A stretch of 64,000 nt of DNA from contig NC_068566.1 in the NCBI RefSeq assembly GCF_025698545.1, positions 39,411,192-39,475,191 on the forward strand, given 5' to 3'. The DNA is from Gossypium raimondii (lineage: Eukaryota; Streptophyta; Magnoliopsida; Malvales; Malvaceae). A program made the position numbers and the translations under genes. Positions 23,121-36,589 of this stretch are shown one piece after another (within the stretch, counting starts at the first letter, position 1; the number at the start of each line of letters is the position of its first letter). The notes under the pieces were generated by a model. It had not been told where the DNA came from and made no database searches. It saw only the letters and a list, made by a program, of their open reading frames with translations.

Positions 23121-23146
23121 AGAAGAAGAAGAAGAAGAAGAAGAAA
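23121..23146 (+). repeat. (GAA)n microsatellite in a probable 5' leader
   Basis: About eight GAA units lie just upstream of the ATG at 23,162. Purine-rich leaders of this type are common in plant 5' untranslated regions. Confidence 0.7.
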
Positions 23147-23161
23147 AGGGGAAGGTGAAAG

Positions 23162-23285
23162 ATGAGGTACGTATTGAGGGTGAGATTGGATTCATTCTTG
23201 ACGGAGGCCGCAACGGCGTCGTCTCTGGGTATCTACTTTCCTCTACAAGGATTACATGGTTGCCCATGAATCCATCACCCAACAG
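23162..23285 (+). pseudogene. First exon of a small uncharacterised plant protein, frameshifted
   Basis: From the ATG the frame reads MRYVLRVRLDSFLTEAATAS then SLGIYFPLQ and soon stops. Switching frame near 23,243 gives KDYMVAHESITQQ, ending at a GT donor (23,286). I recall a family of ~70-residue plant proteins with an N-terminal hydrophobic segment built on this pattern (MRYV...SFxAGAATAS...KDYKxAHESIxQQ), function unknown. If that is right, one or two bases are missing and the exon is dead, or the sequence has an error here. No second exon was found up to 23,900. Placed head-to-head with the GRF-interacting factor gene about 350 bases away. Confidence 0.4.
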
Positions 23286-23920
23286 GTACTCTCCCATTTT
23301 CCTTTTTCTTTCATAGCATATTGGGTGCCTTTCGCTTTCTTATGGAATTTATGAATTAATTTTAGGCTTACAGATTTAGCTCATTTGCAAAAGTTGTTGG
23401 AGGTTTGGCAAGATTGGGTATTATTTGATAGTCTTTCATCCATGTGGTTGATGCTGCTGCTGAATTTTTCCCCCTATGCATTTGCAAGTTGAAGGAGGCA
23501 TTGCGTTGCACATATAGCTGTTTGGAGGATTGTAGATGGTTATATGAACAGTAAAGGAATATGTTGGTTTGGTTCTTTGTTCTGGTTCGGGAGATAAGAG
23601 TGTTACAGATCTCTTGTGGATCATATTTCATGGTCTAAATTAACCCAATCATAGGTGGCTTGCGTTAAGAGTAGAATCTTGTGTTGTTTGGTAGGGGAAG
23701 AGAAAATGCTGTCTTCGATGAAAAGGCTCGATTTTGATACGTAACTAGTAAAACTCACACTGCTTGCTTATTATACCTGAATAAGTACAGTTGACTTCAG
23801 TCAATGATATGAAGCTTTGATGCTAGTATACGTGGCATATTACCTATAAATATGTATAGAGAGTACCGTAATAATTTAGAACTATATTTACATTGGGGCG
23901 TAGATGATCGTATGGAAGGA
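23286..23920. other. Spacer between the small exon and the NPC1 3' end
   Basis: No coding feature recognised. Short frames on both strands lack codon-like pattern. The last part probably holds the 3' untranslated region of the minus-strand phospholipase gene. Confidence 0.5.
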
Positions 23921-26188
23921 CTAATAGGCTTCCACATGTTGACCCCGATCCTCGATTCGACTGGTAAGAGAAGGCCTCATCGTAACAATTGCAGATTCAT
24001 TAGCTCCGGCTCTTATAGCAGCCTTTCCGGCTTCCAGGAACCTCTTGACTGCATCCTCTACGTATCGGTTGGCTTCACCTACTCGCATGCTTTTCCCAAT
24101 ATAAGGGTAAGTATTGAGGACGTAATCACCATTGAGCTGTGATGCAAGCTGAACCAGCTCAACTTGGAATTCTGAGAGGCTAGCATCTTCTTTTGGCCCC
24201 CATGGCCTCAATGAAGTCGTCACCTCTGGAAGAGTTTCTGCATCCAAATTCCTAGATATATTATAAACTGTTTCGGCCAAATTAAAAGCATTTCAACTCT
24301 ATATCTGACAATTATGAGACACGATATGCTTTTGATATTTGAAATCAAAACCACCTTTACTTCTTCAGGGGACCGTGTGGGTGAAAGCTACGATTTTAGG
24401 GAGGAAAAGGATAACAATCCCGAGCAATGCCAAGAGCGAGCACAGATAAAAGCATTGCATAAAGAACATGGAATTTGAGCATACCAGGACAGTCAGTTCG
24501 TGGAGTAGTACGTAGCTTAAAATAATTTTCAAATGTAGCAGCCCAGGCATCCCTCTTTGTCAGGAAATTTGAATTCAGGTTGAAGAGCTTCTTCACAGTT
24601 GCAGGGATGGAAGAATGTTCAAATTGGGAAGACGGTGTTGGCCCAGTTGGCTCGTGGATCACTGTACCAACACCAAGGGAGAGTTAAAGATATGAAATAT
24701 CCCACCATTAGAAGCAAAGCAATAATATCCTCTCCATTATCACGTAAAGGACAAGACGTCAAACCAACACCATTACTGATTAACCTCAAACCAAACCTTA
24801 TAAGCAACCATTTCCGTCAAGCCTTCCTCTAAATGACATTCAATTACTTTCATCTTTGATTTCCTGAACTGTCTTAATCGACAATTAACTTGTACACGTA
24901 AAGACAACAAAAATCAACACCATCACAAAAACAAAAAGGAAATTTTTTGTAACAAATTATAAAATTTATTAGCCCATCAAATGCAATCTCATTGAAATAA
25001 TTTTTAAAGAGGAACCCATCAAAAATATCTAAGCTAATTTGACTTTTAGAAGAAAAAAAACACAGAAAATAAAATCTTACCAGTTGCCTTATCGATCCAG
25101 GGAGAGACCAAGAGAGTGGGGACCCTAACACCAAGCCTATTGAACTTGAAATAAAACGGGTCGGGTCCAACTATTCCGTCCGGGTTAGGAACACCCGACA
25201 CAGGTGTCGGCACGTGATCATAAAACCCTCCGTGCTCATCGTACGTGATCAGAAGCGCCATCTCTTTCCACTGCGGGCTACTTCTCAGTATCTCGTACAC
25301 CTCCTTCACGAACCTCTGCCCACGCGCCACGTCATGCGACGGGTGGTCGTCGTTCGCCGGAAACTCCTTCACGTCGAAGTAACGCTGCTCCACCACCACG
25401 TAATTCGGCAGCTTCCCAAGCCGCGCGTGAAGCCGGAACTTCAAAGCGTAGTTGTGGAATTTGGTCAAGAACTTTAATTTCCTTAGGCTTTTGAAGAAAA
25501 GGGTGGCCGGGATGTTTTGGTAATAAATGCCGAAGCTGAGGCCATTTTCGTCCAACGAATCGAAAATCGTCTTTTGGGGGAATCCATGGATGAGGTCTTT
25601 CTTGACATTACTCGTCGCCCCAAACGACGTTGCTGAATGAACGTAAAACCTGTTCGGTTGAGTCGAAGCCGGAACCGAAGCAAACCACCGGTCGAAAACG
25701 CCGAACTCGTTCGCTAACTTCGTGTAAACCGGTAACCGACTCGGTTTAAATCCGCTCATCACGGTTCTTCCCATTCCTTCACCCATGCTCTCCGCTTGTT
25801 GGGCGAAGCCGTTCATTGGAGCCGAGTCAGCAGAGCTGTCGTTCGACCCGAAAATCTGTTCTCTGATCGCTTGAAAAGAGTGGCCTGGGTCGGAGTCAAC
25901 AAAGAGAGCGTCGTCGGAGACAGAGATAAAGGGGGAGTTGGGGTCGGCGACGTTGACTGGGTTTGACTCTGTGCCGGAGAGACCGTCTATGTCGGGTCGG
26001 GTCGATTTGAGCCAACCCAAAAGATGGTCAAAAGAACGGTTTTCCATCACGAGGACGACTAAAGTTTTAATGGGTCCTTTGATTTTGTGTTTCTTTCGGA
26101 AATTATAGTTAGAAGTAAGAGAGTGAGATGAAACTAAAAGGCAAAAGAAGAGAACAATGGTGAAGGGTACCCGCCTGCCGGAACTCAT
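23921..26188 (-). CDS. NPC1: Non-specific phospholipase C, NPC1 type
   Basis: Three exons with GT/AG borders and matching phase: 26188-25081, 24661-24485 and 24237-23921, giving 533 residues, the length usual for plant NPC1. The N terminus has a secretion signal ([13 protein letters not shown], residues 11-23). The phosphoesterase domain shows ENRSFDH (49-55), [23 protein letters not shown] and [13 protein letters not shown], all expected metal- or substrate-site motifs of the family. The C-terminal part reads [16 protein letters not shown] and [12 protein letters not shown], ending with [10 protein letters not shown]. The enzyme cleaves the headgroup from phosphatidylcholine and related lipids to yield diacylglycerol, in the secretory or endomembrane system. 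No frame damage seen. Closest by eye to Arabidopsis NPC1; NPC2 and NPC6 are less similar. Confidence 0.93.
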
Positions 26189-26519
26189 ATTCCGTCGACC
26201 GGTAAAACTAGAAATAGGGTTTCGGTTGTCGGCAAGTTATTTGGAAGACAAAACTGGTAGTTTAAAAAAAGTCTAGTTTTATGGCAGCCTTGTTTCATTC
26301 GTAAGTTCTGGGTACATTCAAAGGTACCACAAGTTGCCACGCGTCAATTTCATCTACTTTGTACCTGCTTTGACTTATAATATGAGAAATCAATTAGATA
26401 ATTAACCCAAAAAGGTTTTTTAAAAAATAATTTTATCTGAAAAGGTTAGGTTTTTCTTTTGGCTAAAATCCTAAAATTTGGGATTCAAAATTAGGGTTTT
26501 GTCCTGAAAAAAACTAAAC

Positions 26520-27260
26520 AGAAAATTGGGGATTTTGGAGGAAGAACTAGAACTCCCGATGAATCCATTGACGTTAGTAAAGCGATTGCAAAACATAACG
26601 GCAAAAAGAAAAGGCATGGTGACAATGAGGTTCAGCCTAGGCTTAATGGGGATCATGACAGGCGAAACAAAAAATAAAGGAATGAATCAAAATCTTATCC
26701 AAGAGAAGATTGTGTTAACAAGGGAGAAAAAAATGGTCAGCCTATAACTGGGTTGAACATGGAGAGAGGGATTAATGAGCGTAAGTTGGGCAGATAAAAG
26801 TTTTTCATATGCAGAGATGTGCTTGACCTTTACTTGTATGGTGCTAGGTAAATCTCTCATACACTAAAAAGTCATGATCTACTTACCTTGACCTGGGTTT
26901 GTCCTAGCATTTGTTTGAAATATCCCTATTGTTGTAAATATTTAATGAGCAAATGCACAATATTGTATAATTTTTGATGATTTATTGTTGTTTAATCTAT
27001 AATCCCTCGTACGATATTTCATGAGCATGTTGTGTATAGAACAGAAGTAAGCCTATTTTGTATTGCAGGAGCGGTTTATGTACATTCCCTGTTTGATAGT
27101 TAAGACTGTAAGGCCATCAACAGGAAACATCCAAATATTGAGAAGAAAACCTACTAGGATGCAAAATGAGATGAAGCAACCAGCTCCACTGCTTGTATTG
27201 TATTGAAGCAACTGGGAAGCGCAACAAGATGTCCAATGATGGAACAAGTATATCCTGGAA
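26520..27260 (+). pseudogene. Exon-like remnants of an unrecognised gene
   Basis: A reading frame at about 26,540-26,790 gives a hydrophilic protein segment (TRTPDESIDVSKAIAKHNG, then KKKRHGDNEV) with one internal stop. A second stretch after an AG at 27,069 reads ERFMYIPCLIVKTVRPSTG. The composition looks coding rather than random, and the two could belong to one lost gene. I do not recognise the family. Confidence 0.25.
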
Positions 27261-29241
<1,981 letters not shown>

Positions 29242-29351
29242 TTTCCATTTGTATAGGAAATCTTGTACCAATGGCATGCAGTTTATGCTATAATAATTTT
29301 TTTAATGTTCTATATTAACAGAATATCAAACTAGAATGCATTCAGCTTTCT

Positions 29352-29506
29352 GTATATCGTCTGCCATCTCATCTCTACAGCTAATCCTAATTCCTTCACC
29401 ATCTTAAATGCATTCAGCTGTTGGTCAGTGCTCATAGGCCATGTTACGATTGACACAACGAACCACAAGCTCTCCAGGATCAAGTTCCAACCACAATGAG
29501 ATATAA
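29352..29506 (-). pseudogene. UGT71-like glycosyltransferase fragment
   Basis: The minus strand reads [16 protein letters not shown], then IVTWPM, and further on [17 protein letters not shown]. This is the end of the plant UDP-glycosyltransferase signature (PSPG box) and what follows. It has substitutions in conserved places (SLI for NSI, STD for YAE). Only about 50 codons remain. It points toward the chitinase and is opposite to the larger UGT copy at 30,019. Confidence 0.85.
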
Positions 29507-30018
29507 ACCCACCTTATTGATTTGTTCAGGTTTCCATGTTTTTGTCTATATGCAATTGCTACTAAGGTCAAACAATCTTTAAAAATATTGGTGCAGTAGG
29601 GTTTTTCTAATAAAAGCTCCTTTATTTATTTTGCAGTTGAAGTCGAAAGGCAGACATGATAATGCCAGTTTTATATTGAAGTTGATCACTTACCAACCGG
29701 TATTATTAATCCTTTTATTAAATACAAAAACGTGTCGGCTTGAGGAATTCAACTTTGTACATTAATCTTTTGTTAAATATAGTTTTCAGTTTCGAATCTG
29801 CCAACCCCAGCTAAATGCCTCCTTTTACCAAAAACAAAAAAGTATATGTAATCCAGCTTTTCAATATTTGTTGCCTTTAGGAATATTTTTTTGTTTATCA
29901 TACTCTTAGTGGAACATGTCCCATATTAAAACCTGTTTGCTGAACTACTTCCAATAAAATATAGAGTACAATAATTGCTACAGAAGTGAAAAACAGCAGG
30001 CATCAAACAAGCTGAGAG
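29507..30018. other. Spacer / presumed promoter of the UGT copy
   Basis: No coding feature; AT-rich. A weak TATA-like word (aaatatagag) lies at about 29,958. Confidence 0.4.
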
Positions 30019-31367
30019 ATGAAGAAAGTAGAGCTCATTTTCGTTCCAACGCCAGGAATTGGCCACTTGGTCTCAACTGTTGAATTCGCAAAGCTCCTGA
30101 TCGATCACAATGATCGGATTTGGGTTATTATTCTTTCCATGAAGTGGTTTCCAGATGCTGCTTTAGATGCGTACACCAAATCCCTCACTGCTTTGCCACC
30201 TGATGGAATCCAACTCATTGACCTCCCTCGAGTGGATCCTCCCTCCAAAGCTCCTTGGAAGTCAGCCGAAAGCATCATAGATTCGTTCATCAAGTGCTAC
30301 ATCCCTCCTGTTAGAAACGCTGTCAGAGACATTGTTTCAATGAAATGTAGCTCGGATGAAACCAGAGTTGCGGGATTAGTTCTTGATCTCTTTTGTTCAC
30401 CCATGGTTGATATTGCAACTGACTTTGATCTTCCTTCTTATATATTCATCACCTCAAATGCAGCCTTCTTGGGTCTCATGTTTATCTACCAACTCGACAT
30501 AGCCTGAACAGCTCCGAATTCCAAAGCTCAGATCCTGAACATGTGATCCCAGGCTTTGTCAGTCCTGTCCCTACATATGTTCTTCCATCGGCTGTATTTA
30601 GCAAGGATGGAGGTTATGCCGCATATGTCAAAGTTGCTGAAAGGTTCAAGGATGCCAAAGGTATAATAATTAATACATTTGAAGAAGTTGAGCATTACGC
30701 TCTTAACTGTTTCTCCAACGGCCAAAACCCTCCAGTTTATCCAGTTGGACCAGTGATTAACCTCAATGGTCTGAGTTACTCAGACTCAGATGATAAGGTC
30801 ATGAAATGGCTCGATGATCAGCCTCAATCATCAGTGGTGTTCCTTTGCTTCGGAAGCATGGGAAGCTTTAAAGCACCCCAAGTGAAAGAAACAGCACTGG
30901 GGCTGGAGCAAAGTGGGTTCAGGTTCTTATGTTCCTTGCGTGTGCAACCACCGCAAAATGATGCTTCAAACATGTTACCGGAAGGGTTCCTGGAAAGGGT
31001 CCAAGGGAGAGGGATGATATGCAGTTTTATATCTCATTGTGGTTGGAACTCAATCCTGGAAAGCTTGTGGTTCGGTTTACCAATTGTAACATGGCCTCTG
31101 TATGCTGAACAACAGCTCAATGCATACAAGATGGTGAAGGAATTAGGATTAGCAGTGGAGATGAGGTTGAACTATAGGAAAGATAGTGATGAAGTGGTGA
31201 TGGCGGATGAGATAGAGAAAGCTGTGGGGATGGTAATGGATGGTGGAAGTGAAATGAGAAAGAAAGTGAAGGAAATGGGTGAGATAGCAAGGAAGAGTGT
31301 TATGGAAGGTGGAACTTCATTCAATTCTATTGGAAAACTGATAGAGAACATGATAGGCAACAACTGA
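30019..31367 (+). pseudogene. UDP-glycosyltransferase, UGT71-like, with two lesions
   Basis: The N terminus MKKVELIFVPTPGIGHLVS is typical of family 71 UGTs, cytosolic enzymes that put glucose on small molecules such as flavonoids and other phenolics. The first frame (162 codons) ends at 30,505. From about 30,483 the protein continues in another frame ([27 protein letters not shown]), consistent with loss of one T in a T run at 30,481-30,483. The second half is open to 31,367, with [14 protein letters not shown] and [17 protein letters not shown], then WPLYAEQQ. The front of the PSPG box, usually starting with WAPQ and about 14 residues long, is absent between GMIC and SFISHCGW (near 31,025), an in-frame deletion. 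That segment contacts the uridine ring, so the protein should be inactive even without the frameshift. Single-exon gene, near-normal length otherwise. Confidence 0.9.
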
Positions 31368-33024
31368 TATGGAATCATAGCTGGTGTCATTGATACTGTT
31401 AATTTATTTGTACAACTGACATGGTATCACTGCTCCATTTTTCCTTGTAATAAAACAAGAATGAACGAAGTCTTTTTGTTTACCTTGCTTTTCTTTCTTT
31501 TTTATTTTTCACTTTCTTTTAATCCAAATGTAAAGTTTAGTGAAACAGTGCAGGAATAAGTGAGCATCAGAGTTATGATGTCCTTTAGTTAGTCTCTGGA
31601 CTCTGGTGATTAATATCCATTAGGTTGTATTTTACCTTTGTGAAATATAGATTGATTTAAGCATGCTGGTCTTAATTGTTGCTGTTGTGTTGTGTGGTGC
31701 TCCAATGCCCTTGGACGGCCATCTATTGCAGGTATTTAAGGTCGTCAATTTTGAGATATCATGTTAATTTAATCAAATAAGTTTAATCTAAAAGTTATTT
31801 CATGAAATATAATTAATTTACGAATATGTTATTCATTATAATTATTTAATAGAGTTATTTTAACCGACATTTGTATTAAAATTAATGTTAAAAATTGCTT
31901 TAAGAAAATGAGATTAAATGACTAACTTACCATATGTCAGGACCAAGGCTGTTAAGCACTGAAGACTTAATGTCTGATTAGTCATCTAATCAGTCAAGAC
32001 TTGTCATCTGATCCAGCGATTGATTGACTGATCAATGAAGACATTAGGATAGCCAGAGTATTTTATTCATTGGCTGATTTGACTTGGGTTTTTCATATGA
32101 CGTTTCCATAACCAAATAGACTTTTAGGATGTGTTTTATGGATGTGATTTATTGTGCCTCATAGTCATGATCAAATCGGAGTCTTGAGGAAGTTGAGATC
32201 GACTTAACTTTGTGGATAAGGCTTGTGCTTATCATTTATCCTTTATAAATTTATGTGTTGAGTTGAAGGAGATTATTTCTACTTTATTTTGCGATAATTA
32301 TTGAAGATAACTCAAGAAGATATATTTAGATTATAATTGAGAGTTTTACTTTGAGAAGATGTCAATTTTAGCCTTAAAGAGATTGTTGTGCCACACATTT
32401 GAAGATGTCTTTTGGTGGATTACTTGTGTACCTTTTACTTGGGATTTTTGCACTTTACCTTATTTTTTTGTGTAAGGGCAGGTTAGACTTAAACCTATAA
32501 ATTATTTGAAAGATTGTCAAATAAGAATTATTCACTGAGCGAGATTGTTTTCAAAGTATGTTAACAAATCTCTTGTGTTTATTTATCTCTTTTTCTTATG
32601 TTCTTTTCCAACTCATGTTCAAATATCTATTTGTGTCTAAATACTTGATTGAGCATCTATCTGAACAATCAAACTTAGAGAGCAAATCAAGAGTCTTACG
32701 CCTTATAAATTCTCATAGACGAAAGAGAAAATGAGTTTAAATAACCATTTTAACTTTATTATTTTTATGCATTAAAGTGGAGCTTGAAGTAATTATTATA
32801 TAGATACGTGTACGTATTTTTCATATATAATATATTTTAAATATTTTAAAATTATTGATAAATTTAAAATACAACACCAAATATTTAGATAACATTACAT
32901 ACTAATTTTGCTATTACTCTATGTATTTTGTGAAAATTATAGGTTTAGTTTCTGTACTTTTCGAATTGGTCAAATTTAGTCATTGTACTTTTTAAATTTT
33001 AAAATTTTAGTTCTAACCTAAACA
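31368..33024. other. Spacer downstream of UGT, no gene
   Basis: 31,368-31,530 matches, inverted, the sequence beyond the second UGT copy (61,610-61,787). 31,930-32,740 has the look of an old non-coding retroelement leader but shows no LTR ends I can trust. No open frames of note. Confidence 0.45.
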
Positions 33025-33029
33025 GTAGT

Positions 33030-34092
33030 TGTTGAAACCATTTTTATTTTGGAAAAAAAAATTAGTTGTCGACTTTAAAAAAGCAAAAATTGGGAGTCGC
33101 CACCAATCTTTTATTGAGGTGTGATTGGATCACCTAAAAAATAGTTTTGGTCTACGAGTTTTAGAAAAACGGATTCGGGAGTCAGTTACGTACGAGGAAG
33201 AATTAGCACCCTCGTAACGCCCAAAAATTGGTACCAAATTGATTAATTAATGTCTTAAAGTCGAGAGTTTTAAAAATGCGATCCTTAATTAAATTAAATT
33301 ATTTATTAAGACTTTATCATTTTGAAAAAAGAAAAATATCACACCCAATGCGTTAGGGCACGACATTTTATTCTCTTCAAAATGAGTTAGTCCAAAAAAA
33401 TCATGTAATAAAATTTAAGAAAATATCTAATTGTTTAAAATTTATGAAGAAATCGCAGTCCAATACGTTAGGGCACAATTTCCTAAAATCCCAAACATTC
33501 AATATTTCCTTTATTTTTTTAAAAAATCTTTGTCTCGAGAAATCAACGTGTCACATCCAATACGTTAGGACACAACCTATTGAATTCCCGATGATAAGTT
33601 TTATTTTGTTTGATTAAAGAGCAATCCTGGATTGTTAGATTTTACGAAGAAAATCAGAACCCAATACGTTAGGGCTCAATTTTCTTGAAAATCCTAAATA
33701 CGAGTATTATCTCTATTTTGAAAAACTCTATTTTTAAATTCGAGTAAAAAGATGACGTGGTGTTATAATATATATATGCCACAATAATAAATACAACAAT
33801 AATAATCAATGGCATAGAAATAATGTATATAAATAAATAAATGAAGTTAATACACATAAAAATGACATGTAAAGTATTAAATAAACGAGCAAAATAATAT
33901 AAATGAAAACATAAATTAATAAACAAATGAAGGAACTAAATAAAAGAATAAAGAATAAAAGGTACATAATATATACATTAAATTATAAAGAATAAAAGAC
34001 GTAAACATAACTTACACATATAATTTTGAGTTATAAAATTTATATATATATAAAATACATAATGCATTTATGAAAAAAAATATAAATATATA
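33030..34092 (-). mobile_element. Old solo LTR, left part (Tat-like family)
   Basis: Begins TGTTGAAACC after the target duplication GTAGT (33,025-33,029). It is related to, but clearly diverged from, the LTR that starts at 34,093 (shared words GGGAGTCGCCACCAATC and AGCACCCTCGTAACGCCC). It is cut at 34,092 by the nested element and resumes at 50,707. Confidence 0.85.
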
Positions 34093-36458
34093 TGTTGACA
34101 CCATTTTTTTTTTGCTAAAACGGGGTCGACTTGGATTTTGAAAAAAAAAAAAACGAACATGGGAGTCGCCACCAATCCTTTTTTGATGAGGTGTGATCGG
34201 TTCACCTCGAAAAGTGGTTGTTTTTAATAAATGATTTGATTTTATTAAAACAACGAATTTGGTTTACGAAATTCAGAAAAATGGGTTCGGGAGTCGATTA
34301 CGTACGAGAAAGGATTAGCACCCTCGTAACGCCCAAAATTGGTATCTAGTTGATTACTTAATGTCTTGGTGTCGAAAATTAAAAAACTCGAAAAGAATTT
34401 AAAAATACGATCCCTCATTATATTGTGTTATTTTAAAATTACTCGAATAAATCAAAATGGAAAATGCCTCCTTATCTCGAAGTAACAAGATGTCACATCC
34501 AGTAAGTTAGGACACAACACCTCGTATTTTGAGAGTAAGCTTGCATTTCACTTTTTATTTAAACCTCATTCGTTTTAATTTTAAAAGGATATTCGATTAT
34601 TTAGGATCAACGCGAAAAAAATCGAAGCCTAGTAAGTTAGGGCACGATTTCTCAAATTTTCTAAATACGGAATATTGCCTTTATTTTTAAAATTTTATGT
34701 GTTTGGAAATTTAAAAGGATATTTTGCTATTTAGGTTTAACGAGAAAATCGGGACCTAGTAAGTTAGGGTACAATTTCTCGAATTTCCAAAATGTAAAAT
34801 ATTGCCTTATTTGAAATTTGTTTCGAATTTGGGTAAAAGAATAGCGAAATGTAAAAAACAAATACACATTTAATTCATTAGTCTTTAGAGAAATCGTTTA
34901 ATACGTAAATGAAATTATACGTGGCTAGATACAATAGTACGACATACATTTGAAATAGCCATGACATAATGTATATAATAAAATGTAACATGCATAACAT
35001 TGTCACTCATGAATCACAAGGTTAACAAACACAAACAATAATAAGGATAATGTTAACGATAACACAAGTAATAATAATAACTATATGAGTGACATGCCCA
35101 ACAACAACAATAATAATAAACTACAATAAAGATGATATCAAGGAATCTAACGTTAAAAAAATTGAAGATTAGCAAGTAATTAGATAATGAAATGATAGTA
35201 ATAACAATGACATATATAAAATACACAAACTAATACATATAAAATAACAATAAATAAAATAAATAATGGTGTAAGTTTGATTAAAAATTAAAAAATAAGT
35301 AACTACAAAACATTAATTGAATTATTTAATAAAACTGTTTTTTTTAAATATATATATAAATAGAAGTAATAAAAAACAATAAATAGGCAAGATAAAAAAA
35401 GGAAATAATAAAACAAGTAGGGACCGAATTGAAGTCAGGCAAAAAATCAGAGTTTAAATTGTAAATAAATGAAATAGGTTGCTAGGGGATTGAAATAAAT
35501 TGCGCTGAGGACATGGGGGACCGATTATGCAATATCCCCGTCCCTTATGCGCATTGCTTTGCGCAAGACCAGATTGGAACAGGCGCAAAATTATGTGTCA
35601 AAAATAGAAAATAATAAAAAGGTCAGATTGCACCTCAGCGCCAGATGGAGCGACCGAATGCGCAAATTACCTATTAGAGCAAAGAGGCGCAGGTCACCCC
35701 CTTCAAACGGCGCCGTTTTGCTTAGTGCATTTAAGCAAAATTTCCATTCTAGCCTCTGTCCTCTTTTTTTCTTTTCTTAGTTTCAAAGCCTTTCCCCCTT
35801 TTCTTTCAAGCACCCGACCCTTGGGTTTCTTAGCCCCTGGAGCGCCACCGCCACAACCATAAAGACCGGTGGCCGACGATGAAGGAGAGACCCCCCGGCG
35901 GCATGGTCACGACCAACTCCGGTGAGTTTCTCTTCCCCTTATTTTTGCTTTTGATTTTTTTATTATAGTTATTTAAAATAGATTTGCAAAAGAAGGAAAT
36001 AAAAATAAAAATAAAATAAGATAAGATAACAAATAAATAAATAAATAAATAAGGGAAAATGAAGAGGAAATAACAAGGATTCCACCTTTTTAAAATTTCT
36101 ATTCGGCTTTTGATTTCTAATGTGGGTAAAAAAATACTAAGATTAGATCCAGGTTTTTATAGACTTATACAACTATTAATAAATTTTTTATCTGCCTATA
36201 TTTGCCATTACTGTTGGCATGCTCCTGTTATTGCATTTAATTTGCAGAAGTTTCAAGGCCAACGGTGGTGGCAGAGGCATGCGTGAGGAGGCTGGCGGCT
36301 AGGGGTGTCAGACGCGTGGAAAGGCTAGTGGCTGGGGGTGGACTTAGGTGCAGCAGTAGCAACAGCAGCTAGGGTTTCCTATTGCAATTTTTTAATTTTG
36401 TTGGGCTTTAGGTGTAGGTTTTTATTTTTTACTAGGCCAGCAAATTTGGGCTTCTACA
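34093..36458 (-). repeat. 3' LTR (left) of the Tat-like element
   Basis: 2366 bp, TG...CA. It differs from the right copy mainly by small indels, including about 50 extra bp near 36,320-36,370. It contains three spaced copies of a GTTAGG(G/A)(C/T)ACAA motif and an antisense exon-intron-exon structure. Confidence 0.93.
35879..36372 (+). other. Two-exon ORF antisense within the LTR
   Basis: On the strand opposite to gag-pol, ATG at 35,879 opens an exon to 35,921 followed by a good donor (G|GTGAGT). A 326-base intron ends TTTGCAG at 36,247. Exon 2 continues in frame to a TAG at 36,370-36,372, giving 55 residues (MKERPPGGMVTTNSE, then VSRPTVVAEACVRRLAARG). Upstream are the palindrome AAACGGCGCCGTTTTG (35,705-35,720), a pyrimidine-rich leader and a GC-rich stretch, as in a plant gene promoter. 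The other LTR keeps donor, acceptor and frame. The product resembles nothing I know; it may be a non-coding or captured 5' gene end rather than a protein. Confidence 0.45.
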
Positions 36459-36475
36459 GCTGCCCCTCTTTGTTC
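36459..36475 (-). other. Polypurine tract of the Tat-like element
   Basis: The minus strand reads AAAGAGGGGCAGC immediately before the left LTR. Confidence 0.75.
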
Positions 36476-36589
36476 GTTTTCGTGTAACGAGAATAGAGCA
36501 AAGACTAAGAAGGACCAAATTTGCCTAGCCTTGCTGAGGCTTGACTTCTTTGGGTGCTTCTCTTCAAGTAGCTTCATTCCAATCTACTG

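Noticed and set aside
31930-32740. Possible Copia-type leader or LTR
   Set aside because: Words such as 'ctgagcgagattg' look retroelement-like, but I found no paired ends, primer site or coding domain.
35547-35780. 77-codon frame, almost identical to one at 49,848-50,081
   Set aside because: The two are the same place in the two LTRs. The frame runs over the promoter-like part and lacks splice or family support. The two-exon reading further down is better supported.
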